Of a stretch of 55,446 bases of DNA, positions 20,590 to 29,198 are shown one piece after another. The notes under the pieces are model-generated. The model was not told the DNA's origin. It saw only the letters and a program-made list of their open reading frames with translations, and did no database searches. The translations under genes and the position numbers were made by a program. Source of the DNA: Opitutaceae bacterium (GTDB lineage: Bacteria; Verrucomicrobiota; Verrucomicrobiia; Opitutales; Opitutaceae); the NCBI GenBank assembly GCA_016711225.1, contig JADJTK010000020.1, forward strand, positions 1 to 55,446. Reading direction: 5' to 3'. Every line of letters starts with the position of its first letter. Positions within the stretch are counted from its first letter, which is position 1.

Positions 20590-21795
20590 TCACGGCTGGC
20601 CTCCTTTCGTTTTCACCAGGAGCGAGCGCAGGCGCACGGTGCCATTGGGCTGGCGCGACCAGGTGGCCATCACGGAGCGGCCAAGGAGATCCTTGGAGAA
20701 AACGAGGTCCCCTGCCTGTTTACCGGGCACCACTGAATCAGGCTCGCGCCAGACATGCGGCACCAGCTGCACGTCAAGGCGGGTTACGGGGCGCTGGTCT
20801 ACCTGCCCCTCGCCCGCTTCGCCGTGGCGCTTCTCAATGTGGCGCACGTGATCGGCATCGAGCAGCAGGCGGGTATTGGCGAGATCCACGCCGGCAGCTT
20901 TCGCCGCGGCCTCGGTGGCCGAGGTGGCGCGCCCGAGATCGAGCGACCATTTCACGGCAGGGTCGGCGAGCGCCGAGTCGTAGAGTTTCGCGATGCGCGT
21001 GCCCTGCCAAGTGATCTTGCCCGCGCGATCCACGTCGACCTGGTCGCCGAAGATCTGCTTGAAGCCTTCGAGCACCTCCGGCTTGGCCGCCGGGATACTG
21101 GCCTCAAGCTTCGCGTTGAAGTCCTCGAGCTGGGGCTGCACCTCATCATCGGGCTGAATCACGCCGAGGGTGATGGCCTCCTCGCGCTCCACATCCTCGA
21201 CGCCCATGCCGCTGCCGAAATCGTAGGGAGGATACGGGGTTCCGAAGCGTGAGATGGCGCTCCAGATCGGGTCGTCTTTGCGGGCGATCATGCGACCGGC
21301 ATAGAAGCGGCCGCCCTTGTCGCCCCACAGGGTTGCCCAGTCGCGCGGCTTCTGGCGCCCTTCGATGCGCACCAGCTCCTGGCACGGGAAAGCATCGAGC
21401 AGATCGGGATCTTGCGCGGCCTGAAACCGGCCAAACTCCATCGCGCTCTCGGTCTGGAAATCGTGGATCAACTCCAGGCGCCGGCGACTGGAAATGTCGG
21501 TGAGTTCGCCGGAGTCGCCATCGGGCGCGCCGAGCTCGTTGCGCATTTCGGCGACGAACTTCGAGCGGTCCATGAAGGCCTTGTCGGGCCCGCCGGCGAG
21601 CGTGAGGGCCTCGTTGAGCTTGGACTGCATCGTCGCCACGGTGCGGATGCTCTCAACCCCGGAGGAGAAGAACGCCCGCTCGCGCAGCCCCAGGGCCAAC
21701 TCCTGCCACTGCGCCGAGTCCAGCTTTGAGGCCACCGGCGTGCGCGCGGCGAGGCGCTGCACGGCGGGAGCGAAGGGCTGGGAGGTGACGGGCAT
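20590..21795 (-). CDS. Mu gpF/SPP1 gp7-like head morphogenesis protein with C-terminal phage-type RNase-like (PBECR) domain
   Basis: Intact 401-residue frame from ATG 21795. The N-terminal two thirds match Mu F/gp30-type minor head proteins: SKLDSAQWQELALGLRERAF, ELTDISSRRRLELIHDFQTE, DWATLWGDKGGRFYAGRMIA and KDDPIWSAISRFGTPYPPYD. After about residue 290 comes a separate module with LLLDADHVRHIEKRHGEAGE, VPHVWREPDSVVPGKQAGDL, VFSKDLLGRSVMATWSRQPN and LRSLLVKTKGG. The HIEKRH histidines plus the following Pro-Asp and the strand order fit the phage-Barnase-EndoU-ColicinE5/D-RelE (PBECR) domains described in polyvalent phage proteins. Such domains may be injected with the DNA and cleave RNA. Catalysis here is inferred. 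Confidence 0.7.
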   Translation of the reverse strand: MPVTSQPFAPAVQRLAARTPVASKLDSAQWQELALGLRERAFFSSGVESIRTVATMQSKLNEALTLAGGPDKAFMDRSKFVAEMRNELGAPDGDSGELTDISSRRRLELIHDFQTESAMEFGRFQAAQDPDLLDAFPCQELVRIEGRQKPRDWATLWGDKGGRFYAGRMIARKDDPIWSAISRFGTPYPPYDFGSGMGVEDVEREEAITLGVIQPDDEVQPQLEDFNAKLEASIPAAKPEVLEGFKQIFGDQVDVDRAGKITWQGTRIAKLYDSALADPAVKWSLDLGRATSATEAAAKAAGVDLANTRLLLDADHVRHIEKRHGEAGEGQVDQRPVTRLDVQLVPHVWREPDSVVPGKQAGDLVFSKDLLGRSVMATWSRQPNGTVRLRSLLVKTKGGQP

Positions 21796-21822
21796 GAGTA
21801 GCGAGAAGCGAGTAGCGGAGGC

Positions 21823-22275
21823 TCAGGTGCCGTCCTGCTGGGATCGGGAGAACTGGCGCGGGCGCACGGTGAAGCGCGGCGCCGGAGTGGAGGCCACCGT
21901 CTCGCTTGAGCTGGTGGCGGGTTGCGCCAGCGCGAGGCGGCAGGCGGCTACATCCTGCAGGAGCGACTCGGCGGCCGTTGCGGCATCCACGCGCTCCTGT
22001 TTGGCGAGAATCTTGCCCGGCAGGCGTTTTGCCAGGCGGTAGACGGCGAGGTCGATCGCGGAGGCGAGCAACTCGTCGGGGATCGTGTCTCCTTCGCCCA
22101 GCGTGTTCTTGGCGCAGGCGCCCACTCGGGCCCGCACATAGCGGGAGACCTGGGTGATCACATCGGGCATCGGCGCGGCTTGGCCGGCGACGAGCACCGC
22201 CGATTGCGCGGCAGTGATTTCCGGGCCAGTAAGCGCGGTGGCGATATGAGCGGAAGTGAGGAGGAGCCAAGCCAT
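21823..22275 (-). CDS. Head completion/connector protein, DUF1320 (Mu gp36)-like, 150 aa
   Basis: Intact frame from ATG 22275. Features: MAWLLLTSAHIATALTGPEI, then VITQVSRYVRARVGACAKNT, TIPDELLASAIDLAVYRLAK and AATAAESLLQDVAACRLALA. The helical layout and the IPDELxxxAxxLAxYRL pattern fit the gp36/gp6-type proteins that bind the portal ring during head completion. It follows the capsid and precedes the F-like gene in the late order. Confidence 0.55.
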   Translation of the reverse strand: MAWLLLTSAHIATALTGPEITAAQSAVLVAGQAAPMPDVITQVSRYVRARVGACAKNTLGEGDTIPDELLASAIDLAVYRLAKRLPGKILAKQERVDAATAAESLLQDVAACRLALAQPATSSSETVASTPAPRFTVRPRQFSRSQQDGT

Positions 22276-22278
22276 GGG

Positions 22279-22696
22279 TCAGGAGACGGATCGAATGAAT
22301 CGGGCGATGGAACTTTCGAGATGGGCGAGGCGGGCCTCGGCGGCGGCCAGATCGGCCGCGGCACTTGTCCCGGCGTCTTCGGAGCGCATGCCGGGCGTGC
22401 CCTAGCGCGCTGACAAAATCATCCCACCAGCACCACCGCTCCTCCGGACCACGCTTCGAGGCGCTAGACTGCAGGTCGTAGGCGCGAACGATCACGAACG
22501 ATCGCATCGCGTCGCCGAAGCTTTGGCCCTGAACACCCCATGACGCGCTCAAGACGACAGCGGGGCGCAGATGGCACTCTTGCCAGTCGAAAATTTCCAG
22601 GAACGCCGGGGACGCGGCGGTGGACGCCGGGTGCCGCACCTTTCGAGAGGTGACCGGCGGCATGGGCGGAAGCTCGGTGAATGGGTGAGTAGTCAT
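22279..22696 (-). CDS. Hypothetical phage protein, probably one gene of about 139 aa with a frame error
   Basis: ATG 22696 overlaps the TGA of the small membrane gene. It reads MTTHPFTELPPMPPVTSRKV, ASPAFLEIFDWQECHLRPAV and CWWDDFVSALGHA. Near 22390 the frame must change to give MRSEDAGTSAAADLAAAEAR, LAHLESSIARFIRSVS and TGA 22281-22279. The alternative is two genes, the second a 36-residue coiled-coil peptide starting at ATG 22389. The tight packing and the break exactly at the join favour one gene. Function unknown; it lies between capsid and connector. Confidence 0.5.
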
Positions 22697-22833
22697 TGCG
22701 ACTGTCGGGCGGTGGGCACTGGTGATGGAGTGGTGACCGGATACGGGATTGCCCAGGTGGCGATCACGACCAGCGAGCCAAGGATGAGAACCATCCACAT
22801 TTCTGTCTCGGTGGGCGGAGGGCGCGGGCGCAT
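22693..22833 (-). CDS. Small membrane protein (46 aa) after the capsid gene
   Basis: ATG 22833-22831 to TGA 22695-22693 encodes MRPRPPPTETEMWMVLILGS, then LVVIATWAIPYPV and a Pro/Thr-rich tail, with one hydrophobic helix. Its stop overlaps the next start as ATGA, which strongly supports translation. It is not obviously a head component. It could be a holin-type or membrane-tethered accessory peptide. Confidence 0.55.
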   Translation of the reverse strand: MRPRPPPTETEMWMVLILGSLVVIATWAIPYPVTTPSPVPTARQSQ

Positions 22834-22951
22834 TGGAAAAGTGGTGCCTGGTCGTCGGGGGACGCCGCCAGGCGCGGCGCTATGCTTACCTCTCCGTATT
22901 GGCGCCCGGAGAGGCCCCCGCCGACGTGGGGGTACATGCGGCGCAGGTGGA

Positions 22952-23884
22952 TCAGTTCGAGATCGTGAGCAGCTTGCCGGCGGCGGAGTTGGTCACGTTG
23001 ACCTGTTCGGACCAGTCCATCGCGGCCACCTCGACGCGACCGTCGTCGCGGGTGTAGACGCGCGGGGCCATCCAAGCGCCCTTGAGCCGGAAGGTCTTCA
23101 TGAACGACGGATCGCGCCGGGTCGGGGCCTGCTTGCGGGCAAACACGATCAGGTTCGAGTCGAGCAGGAAGTCGTACGAGGCGGCCTTGCCCTCGGGGGC
23201 GGTGTCCTTGACGAGCATCGACAACTGCGCTTCGGGCTTGGCGATGAAGAGCGAGAGGATGTCGTCGATCGACGGGTTCACGATCTCCTTCTTGCCGCCG
23301 GAGATGAACCGGCCCTTCACGGAGGGATGGTTCTTGAAGCGGCGGAAGAACGTGGGGCCGAACAGCAGGCCGATGCCCATCAGGCTGCCGTAGTTGGCCG
23401 CCTTGATGATCGCGATGATCTGCTGGTCGAGCTGGTCGACGAGATCCTTGTCGGCCGCGAAATCGATCGCGCCGGCGCCAGCAGTGAGGGTGGCGATGGC
23501 GGTATCGATCACCGTCTGCTCGTGGGCGAGCGAGGCGGCTTCGTTGGCCATGTCGGCGCCCTCCTGCAGGAGCGCTTCCATGCTTTCGTCGGCCATGCCT
23601 TCGACCTGGTCGATCGGCACATCGAGCGCGTGGGGGGCGCAGTTGAAGGTGGCGTCCGAGGCATCGAAGCCGAGCACGGTAGCCCGGCCGCCGATGGCGC
23701 GCTTCGTATTGGGGACACGGAAGCGGCTCTTCTCGGAGTAGACCTTGTAGTAGCCGGTGGGCGAGGCGACCTCGACGGTCGGGGCGAGGAAGTCCGCGAC
23801 AGGAGCAACGCCCTCCTGGGCGGCGCCCTGCGCGTACTCTCGGATGGTGGTTTTGGCCGCAAGCGCGGCGAGACGGGAAGGCAT
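22952..23884 (-). CDS. Major capsid protein (310 aa)
   Basis: Intact frame from ATG 23884 to 22952: MPSRLAALAAKTTIREYAQG, FLAPTVEVASPTGYYKVYSE, AHEQTVIDTAIATLTAGAGA, LLFGPTFFRRFKNHPSVKGR and SYDFLLDSNLIVFARKQAPT. Acidic N-arm, long helix and late beta strands match HK97-fold capsids of the E-type (gpE/DUF2184-like) group seen after a decoration protein in transposable phages. Position after protease/scaffold and decoration genes agrees. It is probably the most abundant virion protein. Confidence 0.75.
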   Translation of the reverse strand: MPSRLAALAAKTTIREYAQGAAQEGVAPVADFLAPTVEVASPTGYYKVYSEKSRFRVPNTKRAIGGRATVLGFDASDATFNCAPHALDVPIDQVEGMADESMEALLQEGADMANEAASLAHEQTVIDTAIATLTAGAGAIDFAADKDLVDQLDQQIIAIIKAANYGSLMGIGLLFGPTFFRRFKNHPSVKGRFISGGKKEIVNPSIDDILSLFIAKPEAQLSMLVKDTAPEGKAASYDFLLDSNLIVFARKQAPTRRDPSFMKTFRLKGAWMAPRVYTRDDGRVEVAAMDWSEQVNVTNSAAGKLLTISN

Positions 23885-23940
23885 GGGAGGAAAACTAGAG
23901 GTGGAAGGGACTGGGTGGGATGGACTGGAAGTCGTCCGGG

Positions 23941-24375
23941 TTAGCCGGCGACGGTGACGGTGAACGGCGAGACGGCCTCGACCAGCACGTGCTGAGTGTC
24001 GACTCCGACCTCGCGGGCGATGGCACGCACCGTGTAGGTGCCCGCAGCGGCCGGCACGGCCCGGAGCTTGCCCTTGTCGGCCGCGGTGCCGGCATCGGCC
24101 AGCACGAGGCGACCGCCGGGCACGCACGCACCCTTGAGCGGCACGCGGAACTCGCGGTGGGGGGCGAAGCGCTCGGCGGAGTCCAGCGCGGTGTCGGCCA
24201 CGCCTTCCTGCACCTGGAAGATCGCATCGTCGGTATCGGCGGTGGGGAGCTTGATCTCGGGGACGTTGGTGTCGTGCGTGAGCACGCACAGGCGGGAACG
24301 CGCGGCGGTGAGGTCTTCACCGGCGAACACAGGGAACGGGCCTACGGCCTTGGTATTGGTTTGATCGGGATTCAT
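23941..24375 (-). CDS. Capsid decoration/cement-type protein (144 aa)
   Basis: Intact frame from ATG 24375: MNPDQTNTKAVGPFPVFAGE, IFQVQEGVADTALDSAERFA, REFRVPLKGACVPGGRLVLA, GTYTVRAIAREVGVDTQHVL. Small beta-rich proteins between scaffold and capsid genes are usually head decoration or cement proteins (DUF2190-like in several Mu-type phages). The identification rests on size, fold character and position. Confidence 0.5.
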   Translation of the reverse strand: MNPDQTNTKAVGPFPVFAGEDLTAARSRLCVLTHDTNVPEIKLPTADTDDAIFQVQEGVADTALDSAERFAPHREFRVPLKGACVPGGRLVLADAGTAADKGKLRAVPAAAGTYTVRAIAREVGVDTQHVLVEAVSPFTVTVAG

Positions 24376-24422
24376 GGGAACGCGGGGAACGGAGGGCGGA
24401 TTTCTGAGTGGATAGGGCGGGC

Positions 24423-25504
24423 TTAGGCGCCGATTTCGGTCTCGGCCTTGGCGAAGGCCTGGGAGCGGCTCAGCCGCGGGTTGGCTTTGCGCAGCTCGGT
24501 GGCGCGGTTGGAGATCTTCGCACCGCGGGCCTTGGCGGCGGGGGTCTCCTCGGCGGCATCCGGCGCAGCAGCGTCCGGCGCCGTGGCGGTGGCGCGGTTG
24601 TGCGTCACGCGGTAGGCGGTGTCGCCGGAGGCGGCGGGCTTGGCGGCGGCCTTCACGCTGGCGAGCAACGGGAGGGTGGCCTCGCGGTTGGTGGTGAGGG
24701 CAGTCTTCCACGGGGCGCGGGTGGCGCCCTGCAGGCCGGCGTCATCGAGATCGCGTTCGACGGCCGCGCCCAGGAGCGTGTCGCGCTGCTGGGTAACGGG
24801 GACGAGCTGATCGCTCTTTTCCTTGAGTGCGCGGATCGCGGCGACGACCGCCTCGGGGGAGGCATCGGGGGCGAGCCCGAGCAGAGTGAGGACTTCGGGA
24901 TTCATCTTCTGGTTTCGGATTTCGGGTTTCGAGTTGGGCTTCTCCGCAGCGGCGGAAGCTGGTGCGGTGTCGCGGTTGGAGAGAGGGACCATGCCTTTGA
25001 TCCGGGGCCGGTTGGTGAGACCGGCACTGCGCAGCCGGGCGGGGCGCACGCGCTCGCCGGTGGAGTAGTTGCGGATCGGGTATTCGAACACGGGCGAAAT
25101 GTGCCGGTAGTCGCCGCCGCCGATGGCGGTGGTCCCGCTGGTGGTGAGTCGGCCCTTGATCCAGAGGTCGGCGCCTTCACGCACCTGCATGTCTTCGATC
25201 CACATTGCGGCGCGGGTGTCCTCGTCGTCGGTCTCGCTCTTGTGCTCGAAGTCCACCAGCAGGCCGGAGAAGCCCGGCGCGGCGCGGTCGGAAGCGAAGG
25301 CGGCGAGCACCGTGGCGGCAGCCGCGGCATCGAGCACCTGCAGCACGTTCACCGGGTCGCGGCCGGGCGCTTCCAGTGGAGCCTCAAGCTCGCCGGAGCG
25401 GAGACCTGGAACCAGCCATCGGCCGGCGGCGCGAACTTACCCGCGGAGTCGACCGGGAGCGGAACGCTCGGGTTGTCGCGGCAGAGGATGAGAGGAGCGG
25501 TCAT
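24423..25504 (-). CDS. Mu gpI-like prohead protease/scaffold, one frameshift
   Basis: ATG 25504 overlaps the portal stop (ATGA). The first 40 residues (MTAPLILCRDNPSVPLPVDS) lie in one frame. A missing base near 25395 leads to GELEAPLEAPGRDPVNVLQV, LLVDFEHKSETDDEDTRAAM, WIEDMQVREGADLWIKGRLT and YRHISPVFEY, the pattern of Mu gpI. FEH has the His and the later SPVF the Ser region of this serine protease class. An internal ATG at 24905 (MNPEVLTLLGLAPDASPEAV) begins the helical scaffold half. It is preceded by a repeat-like word, so a separate scaffold product like Mu gpZ is plausible. The end is basic and Ala-rich. Confidence 0.75.
24905..24935 (-). repeat. Repeat-like word embedded in the protease/scaffold gene
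   Basis: The minus strand reads actcgaaacccgaaatccga with aaccagaag, just before the internal ATG at 24905. It encodes NSKPEIRNQK. Words of this kind are otherwise found between genes in this class of genome, which supports an origin as a former gene boundary between protease and scaffold. Confidence 0.5.
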
Positions 25505-27012
25505 TTGCGGGAAAGGGTTGCAACGGCGCCCTCGGCAGCGGCTTCGCCAAGGATCGCCTCCAGGGCGGAGCCGAGGGAGGGATCGCCCACCAGGCGCGGG
25601 GTGAGGCGGGTGACCTCGGCGCGGAAATCCTCCAGGGCATCGGCGTAGGCGGCGGGGTCCTTCGCCGTGCGGATCTCGTCGAGCTGCGCGAGCAGCGGGG
25701 CGAAGACCTGGCGGCGGGCCGCATCGAGTGTGGCCAGTCCCGTGGCGCGGGATCCGCTTTGCGCGCGGTTCACGGTTCGGCGTTCAGTGTTCAGAGTTCC
25801 CGGACCCGCAACCCCAATCACCGCCCCCTGCACCGGCGCCACCGGAGTGGCCGTCAGCTTGTAGCCGGTTTTCTCGGAGAGCTGGGCAAGATCGATGCGC
25901 ATGCCGGCCTGGCTGGCCTTTAGAGCGTGATCGAGCACCTGGCCGATGTCCGCTTTATCCTCGGCCGCGAGTTCGAAATACGCCAGCACACGGCGACCGG
26001 TGAAGAGCTGGGCGAGCAGCGGCTTGTCGAACTGCTCCTGGAAGATTTCGGAAATCTCGCCGGCCTCGGCCTGGGCGAGATCGTCGAAGGCGTCCTGGTG
26101 CGCATCCGTGGGCCCGGATCCGATGCCCGTGGGGCTGGAGAGCATCGTGAGCTTGCCGGAGGTCCCGGCCAGGACGATCTCCTCTTTGAAATACTCGAGG
26201 AAGTCGCGGAATGGATTCACGCCGCGCGCACCCTCACCCACGGTGTGGATCTTGGCACCGGAGGGGATGGTGCCGCGCATGTCGCCGATCACCGCCTCCA
26301 TCATCTCCTGGAAGAGAGCGGCCTTCTTGTCGTCGCCCATGTCGGGCGGCAGCTCACCAAAGAGCGGCGGGATGCCGAAGACTTCCACAAACCCGGCCCA
26401 GTCCTTCTTGCCGAGACCCTCGGCGGCGAAGGCGAGCAGGGCGATCTCGTTGATCGGATCTTCCACCTCGCGCACGATGAAGTGGGACAGCTCGACCGCC
26501 TCGCCGCGCGTGGTGGCGGCGGCGCGGGCGTTGTACTGCCAGGGCCCGAGATAGGTATCACGGCACCAGTGCCACTGGTCGACGGGGTCCAGGCGCACGA
26601 CCGGGAGTGCCGGGTTGTCGCCCTCGTAGCGTTTCTCCAGATGCGCGAAGCCGCGGAACTCGGCCAAGGCCAGAAAGCGCACCGCCTGGCGGATGTTCTC
26701 GATGCGGTCGTACGCACTGCGCAGAGCCTGGGCGTGCGCCTGCGCTTCGGCCGCCGCGGCGGCATCGCCGCCAGTATCGACGAGCTTGATGTCCCAATCG
26801 AGCTTGCCCAGGGCGGCGCCACGCAGGCGCTTGAGCCCACGAAGCGTGGCCTGGCGCTTTTCGAGGAAGCGATACGCCCACATCAGACCGGCGTAGGCGC
26901 CGCGCTCCCCTTCTTCGAGGAGACCGACGGCCCGCTGAATCGCGAAGCCGCGCAAGGGATTAAGGGCGGCGCGCCACTTGTTGGCCCGGCGCAGGGACAG
27001 AGGGGTGCTCAT
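25501..27012 (-). CDS. Portal protein, Mu gp29-like (DUF935), 503 aa
   Basis: ATG 27012 overlaps the terminase TGA, fixing the start (MSTPLSLRRANKWRAALNPL). Intact to 25501. Family features: GERGAYAGLMWAYRFLEKRQ, DWDIKLVDTGGDAAAAAEAQ, RLDPVDQWHWCRDTYLGPWQ, VREVEDPINEIALLAFAAEG and GFVEVFGIPPLFGELPPDMG (a variant of the family KW..F.E.FG.P.R.G motif), then EIVLAGTSGKLTMLSSPTGI and DLAQAEAGEISEIFQEQFDK. It forms the DNA-entry ring of the head. Near residue 405-420 a repeat-like word (25769-25802) is translated as NTERRTVNRAQ, an unusual insertion that keeps the frame. Confidence 0.85.
   Translation of the reverse strand: MSTPLSLRRANKWRAALNPLRGFAIQRAVGLLEEGERGAYAGLMWAYRFLEKRQATLRGLKRLRGAALGKLDWDIKLVDTGGDAAAAAEAQAHAQALRSAYDRIENIRQAVRFLALAEFRGFAHLEKRYEGDNPALPVVRLDPVDQWHWCRDTYLGPWQYNARAAATTRGEAVELSHFIVREVEDPINEIALLAFAAEGLGKKDWAGFVEVFGIPPLFGELPPDMGDDKKAALFQEMMEAVIGDMRGTIPSGAKIHTVGEGARGVNPFRDFLEYFKEEIVLAGTSGKLTMLSSPTGIGSGPTDAHQDAFDDLAQAEAGEISEIFQEQFDKPLLAQLFTGRRVLAYFELAAEDKADIGQVLDHALKASQAGMRIDLAQLSEKTGYKLTATPVAPVQGAVIGVAGPGTLNTERRTVNRAQSGSRATGLATLDAARRQVFAPLLAQLDEIRTAKDPAAYADALEDFRAEVTRLTPRLVGDPSLGSALEAILGEAAAEGAVATLSRK
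25769..25802 (-). repeat. Repeat-like word inside the portal gene
   Basis: The plus strand reads ggttcacggttcggcgttca followed by gtgttcagagttcc, a low-complexity ttca/gttc word like those between genes in this kind of genome. It is read in frame within the portal C-terminal region and encodes about 11 residues. Confidence 0.5.
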
Positions 27013-28534
27013 GCGGAGAAGTTCCTTTCGCGGCGCACCCGGAGCGCGCGGCTGGCCCGGTGCCCGGAGCCCAGCGGTTTGGGGGGGAGCATGATGCCAG
27101 ATGCGCTCTTGCTCGCGTGTTTGCAGAGTGCGTGCGCCCAAAAGCGGTCGGCGTGGCCGTTCTTCCCTCGGTCGGCGGAGAAGCGCACGTTGTCGCCGGC
27201 GGTCTGCTCCTTCTTGATCGCGCGATGGTCGGCGATAATGAGGCGATCATCGGGGATGCGAGTGGTGCGATCCTCGTAGGCGGCGCGCAGCGGATACGCG
27301 ATCTCTTCCTTGGTGGCGGGGGTGAAGTCGATGCCCTCGATCCGGTGCACGCCGAAGCGCTCCTGCGCGCGCTCGACAAACTGCCGGCCGATACCGGTGC
27401 GATCGAAGCAGGCGCGGCGCATTCCGGGCAGAGCGAGGAAGGGATAGAGCTCCTCCTCCTGGCGAGAGAAGGCCACGCCTTCCATTTCGAGATGGCCACC
27501 GGGGTGAGCACATCGCCGATCTTCGCGGCGATCCACGGGCAGGTGAGATCGTGCAGGCGCCCGATGTCGACGCCGACATAGAGCGGGAACGGCAGCGCGG
27601 CGATTTCCTCGAGCGTGAGATTCTGCAGGCGGCGGATCGTGCCCTTGCGGCCGGTGAGGTCGCGGGTCTGCTCCGTGGTCGCGCTCAAATTGTCGGCACC
27701 GCGCATCAGGCAGGTGGCGATCAGGTCGTAGCTGAGGAAGGCCGTGGTGTCGTCGCCCGGCACGCACATGAACTCCTGCAGGAAGCTCTCCTCGTCGGCG
27801 CAGCCGGCGCGCGTGGCCGCGTAGTACTCGGCCTCGTCCATCTCCTGGCGGGGATCATCGGCCGGGAGCTTGGTCTGCAGCTTGAAGAGGAACCCCTGAT
27901 CGAGCGCATCCTGAAGCGTGACACGGTGGAGCGAGATGCGCTTGGGATTCCCCTTCTCGCGGATCTCGCGCACGAGCTCGTTGAAGAAGTTCCCCGTGCC
28001 GCGGTGCGTGGAGAAGATCTCCATTGATCCGCCCCAGGTGATGCCGGGGTACGCGATCGAGTAGAGCTTGCGCGGGTCCGGATGCAGGGCGAACTCGTCG
28101 AGAATGCGATCGCCGCGCTTGCCGGCCTGGGCGTCCGGGTTGCTCGACATCGAGTGGGCGCGCAGCTTGTTGGCGAACGCGAGCACGTAGGCGGTGTGCC
28201 CCTTGTCGTCGATCGCCTGCTCACCAAGATCCTCGGCGGCGGTCTGCAGCAGCGTGGCGAAGCCCTTGCAGTCCTCCAGGAAGAGGCGCGCCTGAATATC
28301 GTCGCGCGAGGAGATCCACGCATCGAGTCGGGCGTCGGCCATGGACTTGGTGGAGACGAGCCGGTAGGCGCTGCACCACGTCCAGCCGATCTGCCGGCTC
28401 TTCTCCGCGAGCTTTAGGCGCGAGCCATCCTTCACCCAGGCGGCCTGATACGGCAGCAGGAGCGTGTTACGCTCGGGGAATACTTTGCAGCGGCCGGCAA
28501 AGCTCTTCCGGCACGTAGGAGGGCGCAGTTTCAC
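27009..28534 (-). CDS. Terminase large subunit, Mu gp28-like, one frameshift
   Basis: GTG at 28534 overlaps the gp27-like stop (GTGA). Residues 43-50 AEKSRQIG are the ATPase P-loop variant (K-S-R-Q-x-G) of terminases. LDEFALHPDPRKLYSIAYP follows as the Walker B region. The nuclease half starts with YVGVDIGRLHDLT (first Asp). A missing base near 27485 shifts the frame to EMEGVAFSRQEEELYPFLAL, then CFDRTGIGRQFVERAQERFG (second Asp) and NGHADRFWAHALCKHA (third Asp). The stop at 27009 overlaps the portal ATG. The span of 1526 bases is one short of 509 codons. It packages DNA, in Mu-type phages by headful from the integrated copy. Confidence 0.85.
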
Positions 28535-29153
28535 AGGAGGGCGGCGGCCTCCTCGATCCGCTTGAGGGTTTCAGGGGTGAGGCCCTTGCGGGGCGGGCGG
28601 CCTCCGTGAGCTTGGCCTTGGCGGCGGCGATCTTCTCGGCCGCGACCTCCGCCTCGCGCTCCAGCTTGGCCACGCGCTGGTTGGCGAGCTCGATCGAGGT
28701 GTTGGCCACGGCGCGGTGGCTTTCACTATCGGCCAGGCGACGCTCAAGGTCGCTTTGCTGCCGCCGGGAGTTTTCACGGGCGGTGATGGAGGCGCGCAGC
28801 TTGGTGAGCTGGGAGACCACCCACTTCACGTCGACCTCGGCCCCGGAGGTGATGGCGTCCTGCAGCTCGATCACCATGGCATCTTCCACGGAGTCGAGGG
28901 GATGGATGCCGGCGCCGGCGGCGGCCACGAGGGCCTCCGCACCGGCGCGGGCCTTCTCCAGTTTCTGGAGGTAGCGGGAAAACGGACCGTCCTTGAAGGA
29001 CTTCGCACCCATCGCCGAGACCGAGATGCCGTACTCGCCCGCCAACGCCTGCACCCCCGCGAGGGTGCGGCGCTTGCCGGGCAGGCCCAGCAGGCGTTCG
29101 CAAAACTGGGCGAACTGCTCGTGCGTGAGCTCGGACTCGATTTTGGTGGGCAT
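28531..29153 (-). CDS. Small terminase-like protein (Mu gp27-like), one frameshift near the end
   Basis: ATG 29153 opens MPTKIESELTHEQFAQFCER, then a helix-turn-helix-like region (GVQALAGEYGISVSAMGAKS with FKDGPFSRYLQKLEKARAGA) and a long coiled coil (LERRLADSESHRAVANTSIE, LEREAEVAAEKIAAAKAKL). In the raw frame the end is Pro/Ser-rich. One missing base near 28596 gives the natural end GLTPETLKRIEEAAALL with TGA 28533-28531 overlapping the terminase GTG. Directly upstream of the large terminase, as gp27 is in Mu. It probably recognises the packaging site at one phage end. Confidence 0.65.
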
Positions 29154-29198
29154 GGCTGGGGTCGGACGCTCGGTGTCTGAGGCTAGATTTGGTGGGCC

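Noticed and set aside
22571..27279. Long rightward open frames antisense to the capsid, protease and portal genes (for example 22571-23944 and 25927-27279)
   Set aside because: They mirror well-supported family proteins on the minus strand, have shadow-like composition and lack start contexts. They are a by-product of high GC content.
27009..28534. Programmed frameshift in the large terminase
   Set aside because: No precedent in this family, no slippery site seen, and the one-base deficit matches the error pattern of neighbouring genes.
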